In this document: positions 1-8,275 of the stretch, one piece after another
How the letters are laid out: each line of letters opens with the position of its first letter
Position numbering within the stretch: the stretch's first letter is position 1
Assembly: GCF_003609635.1 (NCBI RefSeq)
Contig: NZ_MCIA01000032.1
Span: 183,592 to 247,591 of the forward strand
Direction of reading: 5' to 3'
Origin: Lacrimispora algidixylanolytica
GTDB taxonomy: Bacteria; Bacillota; Clostridia; Lachnospirales; Lachnospiraceae
DNA: 64,000 nt
Notes under the pieces: model-generated
Database searches by the model: none
Seen by the model: only the letters and a program-made list of their open reading frames with translations
What the model was told of the DNA's origin: nothing
Position numbers and translations under genes: made by a program

Positions 1-122
1 GGTTATAACATGTGGTAGATTTCAGTATGAACAGATGTACATTTTTTCGCTTTACACATTAGATCAAAAAGAGCAGAAACGGTTAAGCATTTAATTCTCG
101 TCTGTGATATTTTGTTTTAGGG

Positions 123-353
123 AAAGGAATCTTTATACACGCATGGGAAACCATACAAAAAACTCTGAACCACATGGAAGAACATCTCGGTGAAGAAATC
201 CAAATCGAAGAATTGGCGGAAACTCATGAACAGATGATAATTTCTTTGGGTGAGGCAATGAGATACACTCGGTTTTGGTTAAAAAAGCATGATCTAATTG
301 CCGATGGATTTTTCCCTGAGATATACAATAAAAGTACGCATCACTTATGTTAA
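123..353 (+). pseudogene. AraC-family regulator remnant
   Basis: This is an open frame without a credible start codon. Its first part (AWETIQKTLNHMEEHLGEE, then IQIEELAE) reads like the N-terminal start of AraC-family helix-turn-helix regulators. It then passes directly into a stretch (MRYTRFWLKKHDLIADGFF) that does not continue the helix-turn-helix and looks like a more C-terminal part of such a protein, before stopping after about 75 codons. The simplest reading is an internally deleted, start-less relic. The next gene follows 58 nt downstream with its own ribosome site. Family assignment rests on recognition of the first 30 residues only. Confidence 0.5.
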
Positions 354-411
354 GTTGTGGATTCCTTTTAAGAAACGAGAAAAATAATATATTTGTGTTG
401 GAGGAAAACAA

Positions 412-903
412 ATGAGCAATTACGAAGAAGGGCTAAAATTAATTGAAGAAAAGTTCGGCAATGGCAAGGATAATGTTATTTCCCTTGCGACAATAGCGCG
501 GGAGCCGGGTGTTAACGGAATTCCCCGTCCAACTGTCCGTAGTGTGGATGCCTATTATGAAGATGGCACATTTTATGTTATCACAAATGGGAAGTCAAAC
601 AAAATGAAACAAATCGCTCAAAATCCGGAGATTTCAGTTTCGGGTTGTTTGGAGATGTTTACCGCTAACGGGGTGGGTGAAAACCTTGGCTGGGTGCTTG
701 ATCCAAGTAATGCCGAAATAAGAAGTAAACTTCGTACATCTTTTTCTGAGTGGTACGATATGGCAAATAATGAAAAGAATGAAAATTGTTGCATTTTAGC
801 AATCCATCTCTCTAAGGGAACATTAAATATAAACCATTGGGAAAAATTATATCACATAGATTTCGTGAATAAGACTGATATGGAAAATGGGGGTATTTTT
901 TAA
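412..903 (+). CDS. Pyridoxamine 5'-phosphate oxidase-like split-barrel protein
   Basis: A 163-residue protein with the FMN-binding split-barrel pattern of the pyridoxamine-phosphate-oxidase-like superfamily: a strand-rich core with VISLATIAREPG near residue 23, PRPTVRSVDAYYEDGTFYV around 43-61, then KSNKMKQIAQNPEISVSG. Such small proteins bind flavin or related cofactors and many have unknown substrates. GGAGG sits seven bases before the ATG. It appears monocistronic, with a bidirectional hairpin terminator about 60 nt downstream. The fold is likely; the reaction cannot be told from sequence. Confidence 0.8.
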   Translation: MSNYEEGLKLIEEKFGNGKDNVISLATIAREPGVNGIPRPTVRSVDAYYEDGTFYVITNGKSNKMKQIAQNPEISVSGCLEMFTANGVGENLGWVLDPSNAEIRSKLRTSFSEWYDMANNEKNENCCILAIHLSKGTLNINHWEKLYHIDFVNKTDMENGGIF

Positions 904-960
904 TAAGTGAAATTTAATTGTCTATGTTGTTTGACGGGTTTGAATTTCGATTGCCTCATT

Positions 961-990
961 AAAAAAGCTTAGCGATTGCTAGGCTTTTTA
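961..990. terminator. Bidirectional intrinsic terminator
   Basis: Hairpin with AAAAAGC / GCTTTTT outer arms and AGC/GCT inner pairing around a GATT loop, giving a U-run on either strand. It closes the flavin-protein gene. Confidence 0.6.
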
Positions 991-1009
991 TTATTTGTAG
1001 TATTTTAAG

Positions 1010-1039
1010 TTGCATAGATAAATTAAATTCCTGTATAAT
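1010..1039 (+). promoter_or_regulatory. Sigma-A promoter for the DinB-like gene
   Basis: TTGCAT at 1010-1015 and TATAAT at 1034-1039, separated by 18 bp, ending 25 nt before the DinB-like start. Confidence 0.6.
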
Positions 1040-1064
1040 GATAAAAAAGCTTAGAGGAGAAAAT

Positions 1065-1586
1065 ATGGAAGTGAATTCTCTGGCATCAATCATAAGAGAG
1101 CAGACAAACAGAGCTTTGTGGGAAGTTAAGAATGTAATAGATTGTGTTCCTGGTGAATTGTGGGACAAAAGTTACTGTGATATGCCATGTTGGAAGCACA
1201 TCTACCATATGCTTTTTTCTTTAAATATGTGGTTCATCAATCCACGTGACCCATCATTCATAGAACCGGAAATTCATGAAAAACATTTAAATAATCTGGA
1301 TGTTGTATCCTCAAAGCAGCTTTCAAAAGAGGATATTAATACTTTATTTAAAGAAATAGAAATAAAGATAAAAAAGTATTTGGACCAATTATCGGATGAT
1401 GAATTATTAGAGAATCCGCCATGCTGTGAGTATAACAGATTTACATTGATATTAGCGCAGTATCGGCATCTCCATACTCATTTGGGTATGATCATGGGAT
1501 TTATAATTGATGATACAGGTTTTTGGCCAAGAGTATTAGGGTTAGAGGCACCTTTCCCATCAGAGCCTTACAATAAATACTTTTAA
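1065..1586 (+). CDS. DinB-like (four-helix bundle) protein
   Basis: A 173-residue helical protein. The start chosen is the ATG at 1065, because AGAGGAGA precedes it by a normal distance and an upstream in-frame ATG overlaps the promoter -10. Histidines sit where DinB/YfiT-type bundles bind metal: CWKHIYHMLF in the first third and HLHTHLGM near the C terminus. Members are thiol-dependent transferases or damage-induced proteins of unknown role. No partner gene is evident; a methyltransferase follows after 70 nt. Confidence 0.65.
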   Translation: MEVNSLASIIREQTNRALWEVKNVIDCVPGELWDKSYCDMPCWKHIYHMLFSLNMWFINPRDPSFIEPEIHEKHLNNLDVVSSKQLSKEDINTLFKEIEIKIKKYLDQLSDDELLENPPCCEYNRFTLILAQYRHLHTHLGMIMGFIIDDTGFWPRVLGLEAPFPSEPYNKYF

Positions 1587-1656
1587 GTAATAAGAGTAGA
1601 AAATTTACGGATAGTTCCAAAACGTAACATCAATAATTTATAGGGGGATTAATTTA

Positions 1657-2355
1657 ATGGAAAAGCAATTAGAATTGGTAGCAAAGTCTTATGATAGAGA
1701 AATTGATCTGGGTAGAAGAGGGATAGATTCCTATAATGAACTACCAGAGCATATCAAAAATGATCCTGGTTATCCGTTATTTCAAAAAATGAGAGAGGCG
1801 GAATCTCTATCCGAAAGTGGGAGACAAGAAATTGTTGACTATCTATCACCAGTATCCGGAATGAATCTCATTGATCTTGGATGTTGTTTAAACTTAAAGT
1901 TTGGTGGATACAAAGATTGGGCGTCAACGTATCATGGTGTGGATATAAGCAGCAAAACCATTGAGCTTTTGCATGAATTTGTTGAAAAAAATCAATTAAT
2001 GATAGGTTCCTTAGAGTGTTGCAGTATGCATGAAACATCGTTTGAAACAAGCTTTTTTGATATAGGAACTTGTATTGGCTCTTTGGAGTATTTTGAAAAA
2101 GATTTTGTAGAGAAGGTAATAATAGAAGCATATCGCATTTTAAAACACAATGGAAAGTTTGTTCTTGATGTGCCAGATATAGGATCTCCTGAATGTCGAA
2201 TTACTATGATAATTGAGGAGTATTTAGGTAGAGAGGATAAATATAATATGTCTGTTAGAGAGTTTGATGGTTTGATTGATAATTATTTTATGATAGAGTA
2301 TAAAGAAAAAGTGGGTCCTATGATACAATACTTTTTAACCAGCAAGAAAATATAG
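1657..2355 (+). CDS. SAM-dependent methyltransferase (class I)
   Basis: A 232-residue protein with a Rossmann-type methyltransferase core. Motif I is NLIDLGCCLNLKFGG near residue 70, followed by an acidic strand end (HGVDISSKTIELL) expected to contact the ribose of S-adenosylmethionine, then FFDIGTCIGSLEYFE and a motif like RILKHNGKFVLDVPD. AGGGGG precedes the ATG. The substrate is unknown. It probably shares a transcript with the DinB-like gene upstream. Confidence 0.8.
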   Translation: MEKQLELVAKSYDREIDLGRRGIDSYNELPEHIKNDPGYPLFQKMREAESLSESGRQEIVDYLSPVSGMNLIDLGCCLNLKFGGYKDWASTYHGVDISSKTIELLHEFVEKNQLMIGSLECCSMHETSFETSFFDIGTCIGSLEYFEKDFVEKVIIEAYRILKHNGKFVLDVPDIGSPECRITMIIEEYLGREDKYNMSVREFDGLIDNYFMIEYKEKVGPMIQYFLTSKKI

Positions 2356-2657
2356 AATGCTTTGTATGCAGAAGAATGGGTATATAAGAATGAATCATAA
2401 ATAACCGCAAAAAATAAAACCACTGGCTATGATTGCATAGCTGGTAGTTTTTTATCTTGTTCTTACTGTAATGTTTTAGATTTTCTTTTTTAGGTTGAGT
2501 CAGCAAGGAATATAAATATAAACCTTGCTGACTTAGCTGTAATAATTAACATTGCTCTGACTTATTAATATACAGATTGATGAAACATAATCACTTTATC
2601 AATTCGGTATTTTTAAAATTAGATAAGTCAGATGTGATAAATTTCAATGTAGGAAGA
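2356..2657. other. Intergenic region with two hairpins
   Basis: No gene seen. A hairpin at about 2418-2456 (AACCACTGGCTATG pairing with CATAGCTGGTAGTT, then a T-run) looks like the intrinsic terminator of the methyltransferase gene. A second, perfect 11-bp inverted repeat (AGTCAGCAAGG / CCTTGCTGACT, 2499-2533) has no T-run on either side and is unexplained. Confidence 0.6.
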
Positions 2658-2858
2658 TTATGCAATGTGAACGTTAACAGCCTGAAGACCACGGTTGCCC
2701 TGAGTGGTTTCAAAAACAACTGACTGACCATCTTCTAAAGACTTAAAGCCTTCCATAGCCAAACCAGAGAAATGAACGAAAATATCGTTGCCTTCTTCAT
2801 CACAAATAAATCCAAAACCCTTCTGCGCGTTAAACCATTTAACTGTACCTTTTTTCAT
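2658..2858 (-). CDS. csp: Cold-shock protein, CspA family
   Basis: A 66-residue single cold-shock domain, the standard length. It carries both RNA-binding motifs, RNP1 (KGFGFI) and RNP2 (DIFVHF), and the typical opening [18 protein letters not shown]. It binds single-stranded RNA or DNA as a chaperone. AGGAGG lies upstream of the ATG. The transcript has a leader of over 100 nt containing a strong hairpin, typical of cold-regulated csp genes. Confidence 0.97.
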   Translation of the reverse strand: MKKGTVKWFNAQKGFGFICDEEGNDIFVHFSGLAMEGFKSLEDGQSVVFETTQGNRGLQAVNVHIA

Positions 2859-2906
2859 GAAAGATACCTCCTTAAAATTATAATGTATTTCTTAAAGATA
2901 GAAAAA

Positions 2907-2958
2907 TCGCACATATTTGTAAATCATCAATAGAATAATGACTTACAAATATATGCGA
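2907..2958 (-). promoter_or_regulatory. Hairpin in the csp leader, attenuator-like
   Basis: On the minus strand a near-perfect hairpin of about 20 bp per arm (ends TCGCATATATTTGTAA and TTACAAATATGTGCGA) is followed by TTTTTCT, about 50 nt before the csp start. It could act as a terminator or temperature-dependent switch in the leader; this is inference from the structure. Confidence 0.55.
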
Positions 2959-2987
2959 AATCAAAACTTTATTCAAAATACATGCTT

Positions 2988-3016
2988 AGTATAGCATGAA
3001 GAAGGACATAAGTCAA
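2988..3016 (-). promoter_or_regulatory. Sigma-A promoter of csp
   Basis: On the minus strand TTGACT (3016-3011) and TATACT (2993-2988) are separated by 17 bp. Transcription would start near 2981, giving a leader of roughly 120 nt. Confidence 0.8.
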
Positions 3017-3032
3017 TCAATAAATCAGTAAA

Positions 3033-3635
3033 TTATAAGATAATCCACCAAATGATTGTTGCCAATGCAGCACCTATAATACAGCAGTTAAAATCATTCA
3101 TTGTATCAACAAGCCCGGCTGGTTGAATGGCTTTGTCAGATACATGATTGATAGATAAGTGATCCTTATTTACGTGGATTTTTTGCCAGCGTTGGGCATT
3201 GCCATGAAGAATACAATCGCTTAGATATTCCAGTACCTCCCAAAGGACATGAAGAGTAATAGAAAAATTAAATCCAAAGAGTAAAATTAATATAGTAGAT
3301 ATTTCAGAGCCTGCGCGAATCGTGGCAATCCCAAAACCTACAAACGCAGCTCCTGAAAGAAAGTGTGTAATCCGATCCCACCAACTGAATTTATCATAAT
3401 AGCCATAAGAACCGCCAAGGTATAATGTCATAAATAAGATGACGAGATAGACAAGTATGCTAAAAGAATCAATTTCTATTTTAAATATGAGGTAAACAAG
3501 CTTAGGCAAAAAAGTTAAAGCAAATACTAGAAGAATGGATTTCATGAATCGGGTATTGTGTTTTACCATGTGATAAACGGCCAAAGCAAGTAAGAAACAA
3601 CGATAAGCAAATTCAAAGATATACAAAATGTTCAT
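3033..3635 (-). CDS. Polytopic membrane protein, DUF2238/YjdF-like
   Basis: A 200-residue integral membrane protein with about five or six hydrophobic spans. It contains the family-like stretch WDRITHFLSGAAFVGFG near the middle and an acidic, His-containing segment (LHVLWEVLEYLSDCILHG) further on. The start is set at the ATG at 3635 because GAGGTGAT lies just before it; a codon 15 nt upstream would place the ribosome site inside the gene. Function is unknown and the gene stands alone. Confidence 0.6.
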   Translation of the reverse strand: MNILYIFEFAYRCFLLALAVYHMVKHNTRFMKSILLVFALTFLPKLVYLIFKIEIDSFSILVYLVILFMTLYLGGSYGYYDKFSWWDRITHFLSGAAFVGFGIATIRAGSEISTILILLFGFNFSITLHVLWEVLEYLSDCILHGNAQRWQKIHVNKDHLSINHVSDKAIQPAGLVDTMNDFNCCIIGAALATIIWWIIL

Positions 3636-4025
3636 ATAATCACCTCGCAATGTAAGTATGTACGATTATAATGAAAGTATGTAAATACGTGGAGTTAATC
3701 TAAAAAATCTTAGATTACGATGATAGTCGAAGCACTACATTGGTAAAAAGCCAAATCAGTATAATATATTACCCAATCTTCACCATAACGTTAGCGTTAT
3801 GTTTCTCTGAATATTCAAAATAAGGGTTTCCGTGCATGGGGATAAATGATATAATTGTTAATTGTATCAATGATTGATTATTTATGAAGTTTGATTATAA
3901 TAAATCCAGAATAGCAAGGCTTATAATATCGCTGCCAAATTCAGACTCTAAATTACATAAGAATTAATTCAACCAGAATAAATCGTAGAGTCTTACTACA
4001 ATATAGAATGGCATTAGGAGGAAAC
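3636..4025. other. Gene-free stretch with an orphan dyad
   Basis: AT-rich, with no coding frame that looks real. The one clear signal is a perfect 7-bp dyad, CATAACG-TTAG-CGTTATG, at 3784-3801, which resembles operators of MerR-type regulators, though no MerR gene lies nearby. Confidence 0.4.
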
Positions 4026-4601
4026 GTGGCTAAATTATATTTTAAATATGGTGCAATGGGAAGTTCAAAGACAGCCAATGCACTGATGACAAGATACAAC
4101 TTCATAGAGAAAGGGAAAAAGGCTTTGCTTATAAAGCCTGATATTGAAACCCGAGATGATAAAAGAAAAATCAAATCCAGAATGGGCTTAGAAGCTGAGT
4201 GTATTTTGTTTTCAGAATTACAAGGCTATGATCCAGAAGTAATCAAGGGATATGACGTGATTATTGTGGACGAAGCCCAATTTCTTATGACACCAGAAAT
4301 CGATTTTTTAGCTTATATCGTGGACAATTATAACATTACGGTATTTTGTTATGGTCTGAGAACGGATTTTACTTCTCACCTGTTTCCAGGATCAAAACGT
4401 CTTTTGGAGCTGGCAGATGAAGTAGAGGAATTAAAAACGGCCTGCTGGTGTGGCAATAATGCGATTATGAATGCCAGATTAGATAAAGAAGGTAACATTC
4501 TTAGAAATGGAGAACAAATCGTGTTAGGGGCAAATGATAAATATGTCTCATTGTGCAGAAAGCATTATATTGAGAATAAAATTAGAGACGATATCTCATA
4601 G
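4026..4601 (+). CDS. tdk: Thymidine kinase, type II
   Basis: A 191-residue cytosolic kinase that phosphorylates thymidine with ATP in pyrimidine salvage. The P-loop is YGAMGSSKTAN at the N terminus, the Walker B-like DEAQFL lies near residue 85, and paired cysteines (CWCGNN, then LCRKHY) fit the zinc site. The GTG at 4026 is chosen because AGGAGG precedes it and the protein then begins MAKLYFKYGAM, as family members do. The P-loop has Ser where Gly is usual before the Lys. A terminator hairpin (4667-4703) follows. Confidence 0.9.
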   Translation: MAKLYFKYGAMGSSKTANALMTRYNFIEKGKKALLIKPDIETRDDKRKIKSRMGLEAECILFSELQGYDPEVIKGYDVIIVDEAQFLMTPEIDFLAYIVDNYNITVFCYGLRTDFTSHLFPGSKRLLELADEVEELKTACWCGNNAIMNARLDKEGNILRNGEQIVLGANDKYVSLCRKHYIENKIRDDIS

Positions 4602-4666
4602 ATTTTTGCAGTATAATTGGAGAAAGTTCTGTCCAGAATGAATGAAATTTTTAATATCGTATGAGC

Positions 4667-4703
4667 AAACCGCAAACGGACCCCAGCCGCTCGCGGTTTT
4701 TTT
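4667..4703 (+). terminator. Intrinsic terminator after thymidine kinase
   Basis: AAACCGC pairs with GCGGTTT, followed by a run of T. Confidence 0.7.
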
Positions 4704-4820
4704 AATTCAACTTTCCCTTTTTTCTTAAACTAAGGTCTCATTTTAAAATACTTTTCACGTTTTTGGAATTCCTGCATATTCTGAATCATATGAGAAAAAT
4801 GCCAAAGGAATTACAAAGCA

Positions 4821-5480
4821 ATGCGAAGAGGAAAAAAGTTGCATAAAAGTTCACTGGATACAATGATGTATAACAGTAATCGAGAGCTATTTAAGGAAAG
4901 AGGGAATATTACAGCCCAAATGAAAGGAATATTATATTACAATCGTACGGTAAAAAGAGAACCTGAAATCACAAAACAGGTCTCAAAGGCGGCCAAGGAA
5001 GCCGGAATGGACATGGCCGGGACAGAGTGTAGAATTAAATCCAGGCGGTCATATTTAAAAAAGATTCGCAGAAAAAACGGACCCAAAGGGAACTGTTATG
5101 AAGTAAAGGATATATTAAGATATACCTATACGGCTTCTGAGGAAGAATTGGTGGAAAAACTCTCAAAAGTGATTGAGCTGTACTCCGTTTCAGGTTATAA
5201 TACGATTGAAGTCAAAAATTACTGGCTAGACAAACAAAATCCATACAATGGAATCAATACGACGATGCAATCTCCCGAGGGACTGACCTTTGAACTTCAG
5301 TACCACACTCATGAAAGTTTTGGGATAAAAAATGGGAAGATGCATGAACTATACGAAAAACAAAGGCCTATGAGAGATGTAAGCAGCAAAGGGTACATAG
5401 AATTAGGTGATAGGATGTTTGAACTGTCTGATTCTATGAAAATTCCAAAGGGCATAGAAAAGGTGAAAACTCATGAATGA
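4821..5480 (+). CDS. RelA/SpoT-fold nucleotidyltransferase-like protein
   Basis: A 219-residue protein whose middle matches the alarmone-synthetase fold. R71, K73 and S77 in ECRIKSRRSYLKKIRRK resemble the RxKxxxS nucleotide-binding motif; D97 in EVKDILRYTY fits the metal-binding Asp; E158 in FELQYHTHESF fits the second metal ligand of ExQxxT. The segment YNGINTTMQSPEG replaces the usual NGYxSLHT guanine-contact region. This variant resembles RelA-like domains found in toxins and some phage head proteins more than housekeeping synthetases. There is no hydrolase, TGS or ACT domain. Its last 8 nt overlap the next small gene, the layout of a toxin with its antitoxin. Start 4821 is not certain; function is inferred. 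Confidence 0.6.
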   Translation: MRRGKKLHKSSLDTMMYNSNRELFKERGNITAQMKGILYYNRTVKREPEITKQVSKAAKEAGMDMAGTECRIKSRRSYLKKIRRKNGPKGNCYEVKDILRYTYTASEEELVEKLSKVIELYSVSGYNTIEVKNYWLDKQNPYNGINTTMQSPEGLTFELQYHTHESFGIKNGKMHELYEKQRPMRDVSSKGYIELGDRMFELSDSMKIPKGIEKVKTHE

Positions 5481-5682
5481 TACGAGATTTTTGAAATTAA
5501 CCGATTATGAGAACCAGGGAACTGTAATAAAACAAGAAGGAAGACAGTTTTTTGGTTATGAGAAAGGCTCGTGGGTAAGGCGTGGGCTCTCCCTTGGATA
5601 CTTCTATCCGGATGCTCCGGAATTTGACTGCTATGAAGTGATTTCAGAAAAAGAGGCAATTGGACTTTTAATTGGGGAATAG
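5473..5682 (+). CDS. Small protein overlapping the RelA-like gene, possible antidote
   Basis: A 69-residue soluble protein beginning MNDTRFLKLTDYENQG and ending EKEAIGLLIGE. It matches no family I can name. Its start overlaps the end of the RelA-like gene, so the two are translationally linked and stoichiometric production is likely. Because toxic small alarmone synthetases are usually paired with a small neutralising protein, an antitoxin or immunity role is a reasonable guess, but nothing in its own sequence shows this. A hairpin covers its stop codon. Confidence 0.55.
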   Translation: MNDTRFLKLTDYENQGTVIKQEGRQFFGYEKGSWVRRGLSLGYFYPDAPEFDCYEVISEKEAIGLLIGE

Positions 5683-5707
5683 TACGTTCATCTTATGGTG
5701 AACGTAC
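5682..5707 (+). terminator. Hairpin at the end of the RelA-like pair
   Basis: Perfect 9-bp stem GTACGTTCA / TGAACGTAC with an 8-nt loop, starting on the last base of the stop codon. The following ATCCCCATTTTATTTTA is only moderately T-rich, so this is a weak terminator at best. Confidence 0.5.
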
Positions 5708-5943
5708 ATCCCCATTTTATTTTATCAAATACATAGATTTCATATTAAGTTATCTAGTTGTTATAATATCTCTGGTTTTTCCTCATTATTTTCTTGATTT
5801 AATTTCCTTATAAAACCCCATCAATAGTGGAATAACATAACGATAGAACTTTGCTTTTTAATAATTGAAAGGCTGAGGCTTATTTTTGTAAGAAAAACAC
5901 AAAATTGATAATTATTTTCATCTAATTTCCATTATTTCGATAG

Positions 5944-5993
5944 TTGCAAATGAGAACTGATGGTGCTATACTCACATATAGTTAATTAGCTAA
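5944..5993 (+). promoter_or_regulatory. Promoter and palindromic operator of the MarR/ABC operon
   Basis: TTGCAA (5944-5949) and TATACT (5967-5972) with a 17-bp spacer. The 8-bp palindrome TTAGCTAA (5986-5993) lies just after the expected transcription start, where a MarR autorepressor could bind. The rest of 5683-5943 shows no gene. Confidence 0.6.
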
Positions 5994-6027
5994 TGATTAA
6001 GAAGCTAACAAAAAGGGGGTGCTATCG

Positions 6028-6531
6028 ATGATGCCAGTAAGCGGAAATGAGGACGAAAACAAAGATGCGCCTCATTCCATGCGGAGAAGCGTAATGATAA
6101 GCTATATGAAGACCATGAAACTACACCGCTGCATTCTGGAGATGCGTTTAAAAAATACCGGCGTTTACCGCAGCCAGCATCAGATTTTGATGATATTGAC
6201 AGACCATACCAATTTATCTCAAAAAGAACTGGCGGAACGACTCTATGTTTCAACTGCCACCATAGCGGTGTCAGTTAAAAAGTTGGAACAGGGCGGATAT
6301 ATTACCCGCATTATGGATCAGAATGATAATCGTATGAATAAACTTTGTCTTACGGAACAAGGCAGGCATATGGTTGAAATAAGCAGGGAATATTTTATGA
6401 GTGTAGAGACCCGGATGTTTCATGATTTTTCAAAAGAAGAGTTGGCTGTCATGGAACAATTTATGAATCGAATTTACAATAATTTATCTGAAATCCAAAT
6501 GGATAAGGACATGACAGAAAGAGAGGATTGA
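6028..6531 (+). CDS. MarR-family transcriptional regulator
   Basis: A 167-residue winged helix-turn-helix regulator. The segment LTDHTNLSQKELAERLYVST is the recognition helix region, followed by KKLEQGGYITRIMDQNDNRM, the wing with its conserved DxRxx-type turn. AAGGGGGTG precedes the ATG at 6028 by 8 nt; an in-frame GTG three codons upstream lies inside that site and was rejected. It ends 4 nt before the ABC exporter genes, so it most likely represses its own operon in response to an exported compound. The ligand is unknown. Confidence 0.9.
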   Translation: MMPVSGNEDENKDAPHSMRRSVMISYMKTMKLHRCILEMRLKNTGVYRSQHQILMILTDHTNLSQKELAERLYVSTATIAVSVKKLEQGGYITRIMDQNDNRMNKLCLTEQGRHMVEISREYFMSVETRMFHDFSKEELAVMEQFMNRIYNNLSEIQMDKDMTERED

Positions 6532-6535
6532 TGGT

Positions 6536-8275
6536 TTGAAGATATATTGGAAATATATAAAACCTTATCTTGCTGCATTTATTTTGGCGCCATTACTCAT
6601 GTTGACAGAGGTTTTGGGAGAGATCATACTCCCTAAGCTTACTTCCATGATTATCAATAACGGAGTGGCGGGCAGAGATGTAGGGTATATCATGCATACA
6701 GGTGCAATCATGATTGGAATTGCGGTATTTATGGCTGTAGGTGGAATTGGAGGAGCTTATTTTTCATCTAAGGCATCGATTTGTTTTAGTACGGATTTAA
6801 GAAGGGACATTTTTCATAAAGTCCAACAGTTTTCCTTTAAAAACATTGATGAATTCAGCACAGGATCACTGATTACAAGATTAACCAATGACATACAGCA
6901 GATACAAAATGTAATTATGATGAGCCTTCGTCTATTGTTTCGTGCTCCAGGAATGCTAATAGGTGGCCTTATTATGGCGTATTTGATGAATAGCCAGTTG
7001 GTGATGATTCTTCTTGTTGTAATCCCTTTGCTTATCATTGCAATTGCTATTATTCTAATAACTGCATATCCACGATTTCAAGCGATGCAAAAGAAGATTG
7101 ATCGATTAAATTCTGGTGTTCAGGAAGCTCTTACTAATGTACGGGTAATTAAGTCTTTTGTAAGAGAGGATCATGAGGAAGAGAGATTTAAAGCTACCAA
7201 CAGAGACTTAAAGGAAGGCAGTCTTGCAGCGATGCAGGTAGTCGTTACCGCCTTTCCAGTCATGATTCTTGCTATGAACATCACTACCATCGCCGTAGTT
7301 TGGTATGGTGGCAATTTGATAATCGCTGGAAAAATGCCGGTAGGAGATCTAACTGCATTCACCATTTATATCATACAGATACTCATGTCCCTTATGATGT
7401 TATCCATGGTATTTTTGCAGGCTTCTCGTGCTATGGCTTCTCTAAAACGTGTCAATGAAATTTTAAATACTGAAATTGATCTGACTGATGAAGAAGCGGC
7501 TCAAAAAACTGCAACCGTTACAAAGGGTAAGGTTGAGTTTTGTGATGTTAGCTTTCAATATCTGAAAGGCAAAGAAGATATGGTTTTGAAAAAAATCAGT
7601 TTCACAGCCGAGCCAGGACAAACCATCGGTATCATCGGTTCTACCGGAAGCGGCAAGACTTCTTTGGTGCAGCTTATCCCACGTCTTTATGATGCGGATT
7701 CGGGCAAAGTCATGGTGGACGGCATTGATGTTAAGGATTATTCTCTTCGAAATTTAAGAGAAAGTGTTGCCATGGTATTACAACAAAATGTTTTGTTTTC
7801 AGGAACCATTGAAGAAAATCTTCTCTGGGGAGATGAGTCTGCTTCAACAGAAGATGTGATTCAAATGGCAGAAAGCGCCCAGGCCAATGGATTTGTTACA
7901 AGTTTTAAGGACGGATATCAGACTGATCTTGGGCAGGGTGGATCTAATGTGTCTGGCGGTCAAAAACAAAGGCTTTGCATTGCCAGAGCCCTGTTAAAGA
8001 GACCAAGAATATTGATTTTAGATGACAGTACGTCTGCAGTGGATACTGCAACAGAAGCAAAGATCCGTGAATGCTTTCAAACGACCTTAAAGGAAACGAC
8101 TAAATTTATCATTGCTCAGAGAATTGGTTCCGTAGAAATGGCGGATAAGATTATTGTGCTTGATGAAGGAGAGATCGTAGGAATGGGATCTCACGAGAAT
8201 CTAATGAAAGACTGTGAAGCATATCAGGAAATTTATTATTCACAGAGAGACAAAAAAGAGGAGGTGGGTGCATAG
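6536..8275 (+). CDS. ABC exporter half-transporter, degenerate-site subunit
   Basis: A 579-residue type IV (B-family) half exporter: six membrane helices in the first 320 residues, then an ATPase domain with Walker A GSTGSGKTS, signature VSGGQKQR and Walker B ILILDDSTSAVD. The catalytic Glu after Walker B is Asp, and the switch His is Gln (IIAQRIGSV). These are marks of the non-catalytic partner in heterodimeric exporters such as BmrC/BmrD. The start is TTG at 6536, with AGAGAGG upstream; no ATG fits. Together with the next gene it likely exports drugs or lipophilic compounds. Confidence 0.9.
   Translation: MKIYWKYIKPYLAAFILAPLLMLTEVLGEIILPKLTSMIINNGVAGRDVGYIMHTGAIMIGIAVFMAVGGIGGAYFSSKASICFSTDLRRDIFHKVQQFSFKNIDEFSTGSLITRLTNDIQQIQNVIMMSLRLLFRAPGMLIGGLIMAYLMNSQLVMILLVVIPLLIIAIAIILITAYPRFQAMQKKIDRLNSGVQEALTNVRVIKSFVREDHEEERFKATNRDLKEGSLAAMQVVVTAFPVMILAMNITTIAVVWYGGNLIIAGKMPVGDLTAFTIYIIQILMSLMMLSMVFLQASRAMASLKRVNEILNTEIDLTDEEAAQKTATVTKGKVEFCDVSFQYLKGKEDMVLKKISFTAEPGQTIGIIGSTGSGKTSLVQLIPRLYDADSGKVMVDGIDVKDYSLRNLRESVAMVLQQNVLFSGTIEENLLWGDESASTEDVIQMAESAQANGFVTSFKDGYQTDLGQGGSNVSGGQKQRLCIARALLKRPRILILDDSTSAVDTATEAKIRECFQTTLKETTKFIIAQRIGSVEMADKIIVLDEGEIVGMGSHENLMKDCEAYQEIYYSQRDKKEEVGA

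Noticed and set aside
1..122. Any gene at the left edge
   Set aside because: Stops occur in all frames and no start or RNA structure is evident; nothing can be supported there.
133..411. Minus-strand frame at the left edge
   Set aside because: It is opposite the AraC relic and ends within the ribosome site of the next gene; composition is not protein-like.
2499..2533. Perfect 11-bp inverted repeat considered as a terminator
   Set aside because: No T-run follows on either strand, so it was only listed as an unexplained repeat.
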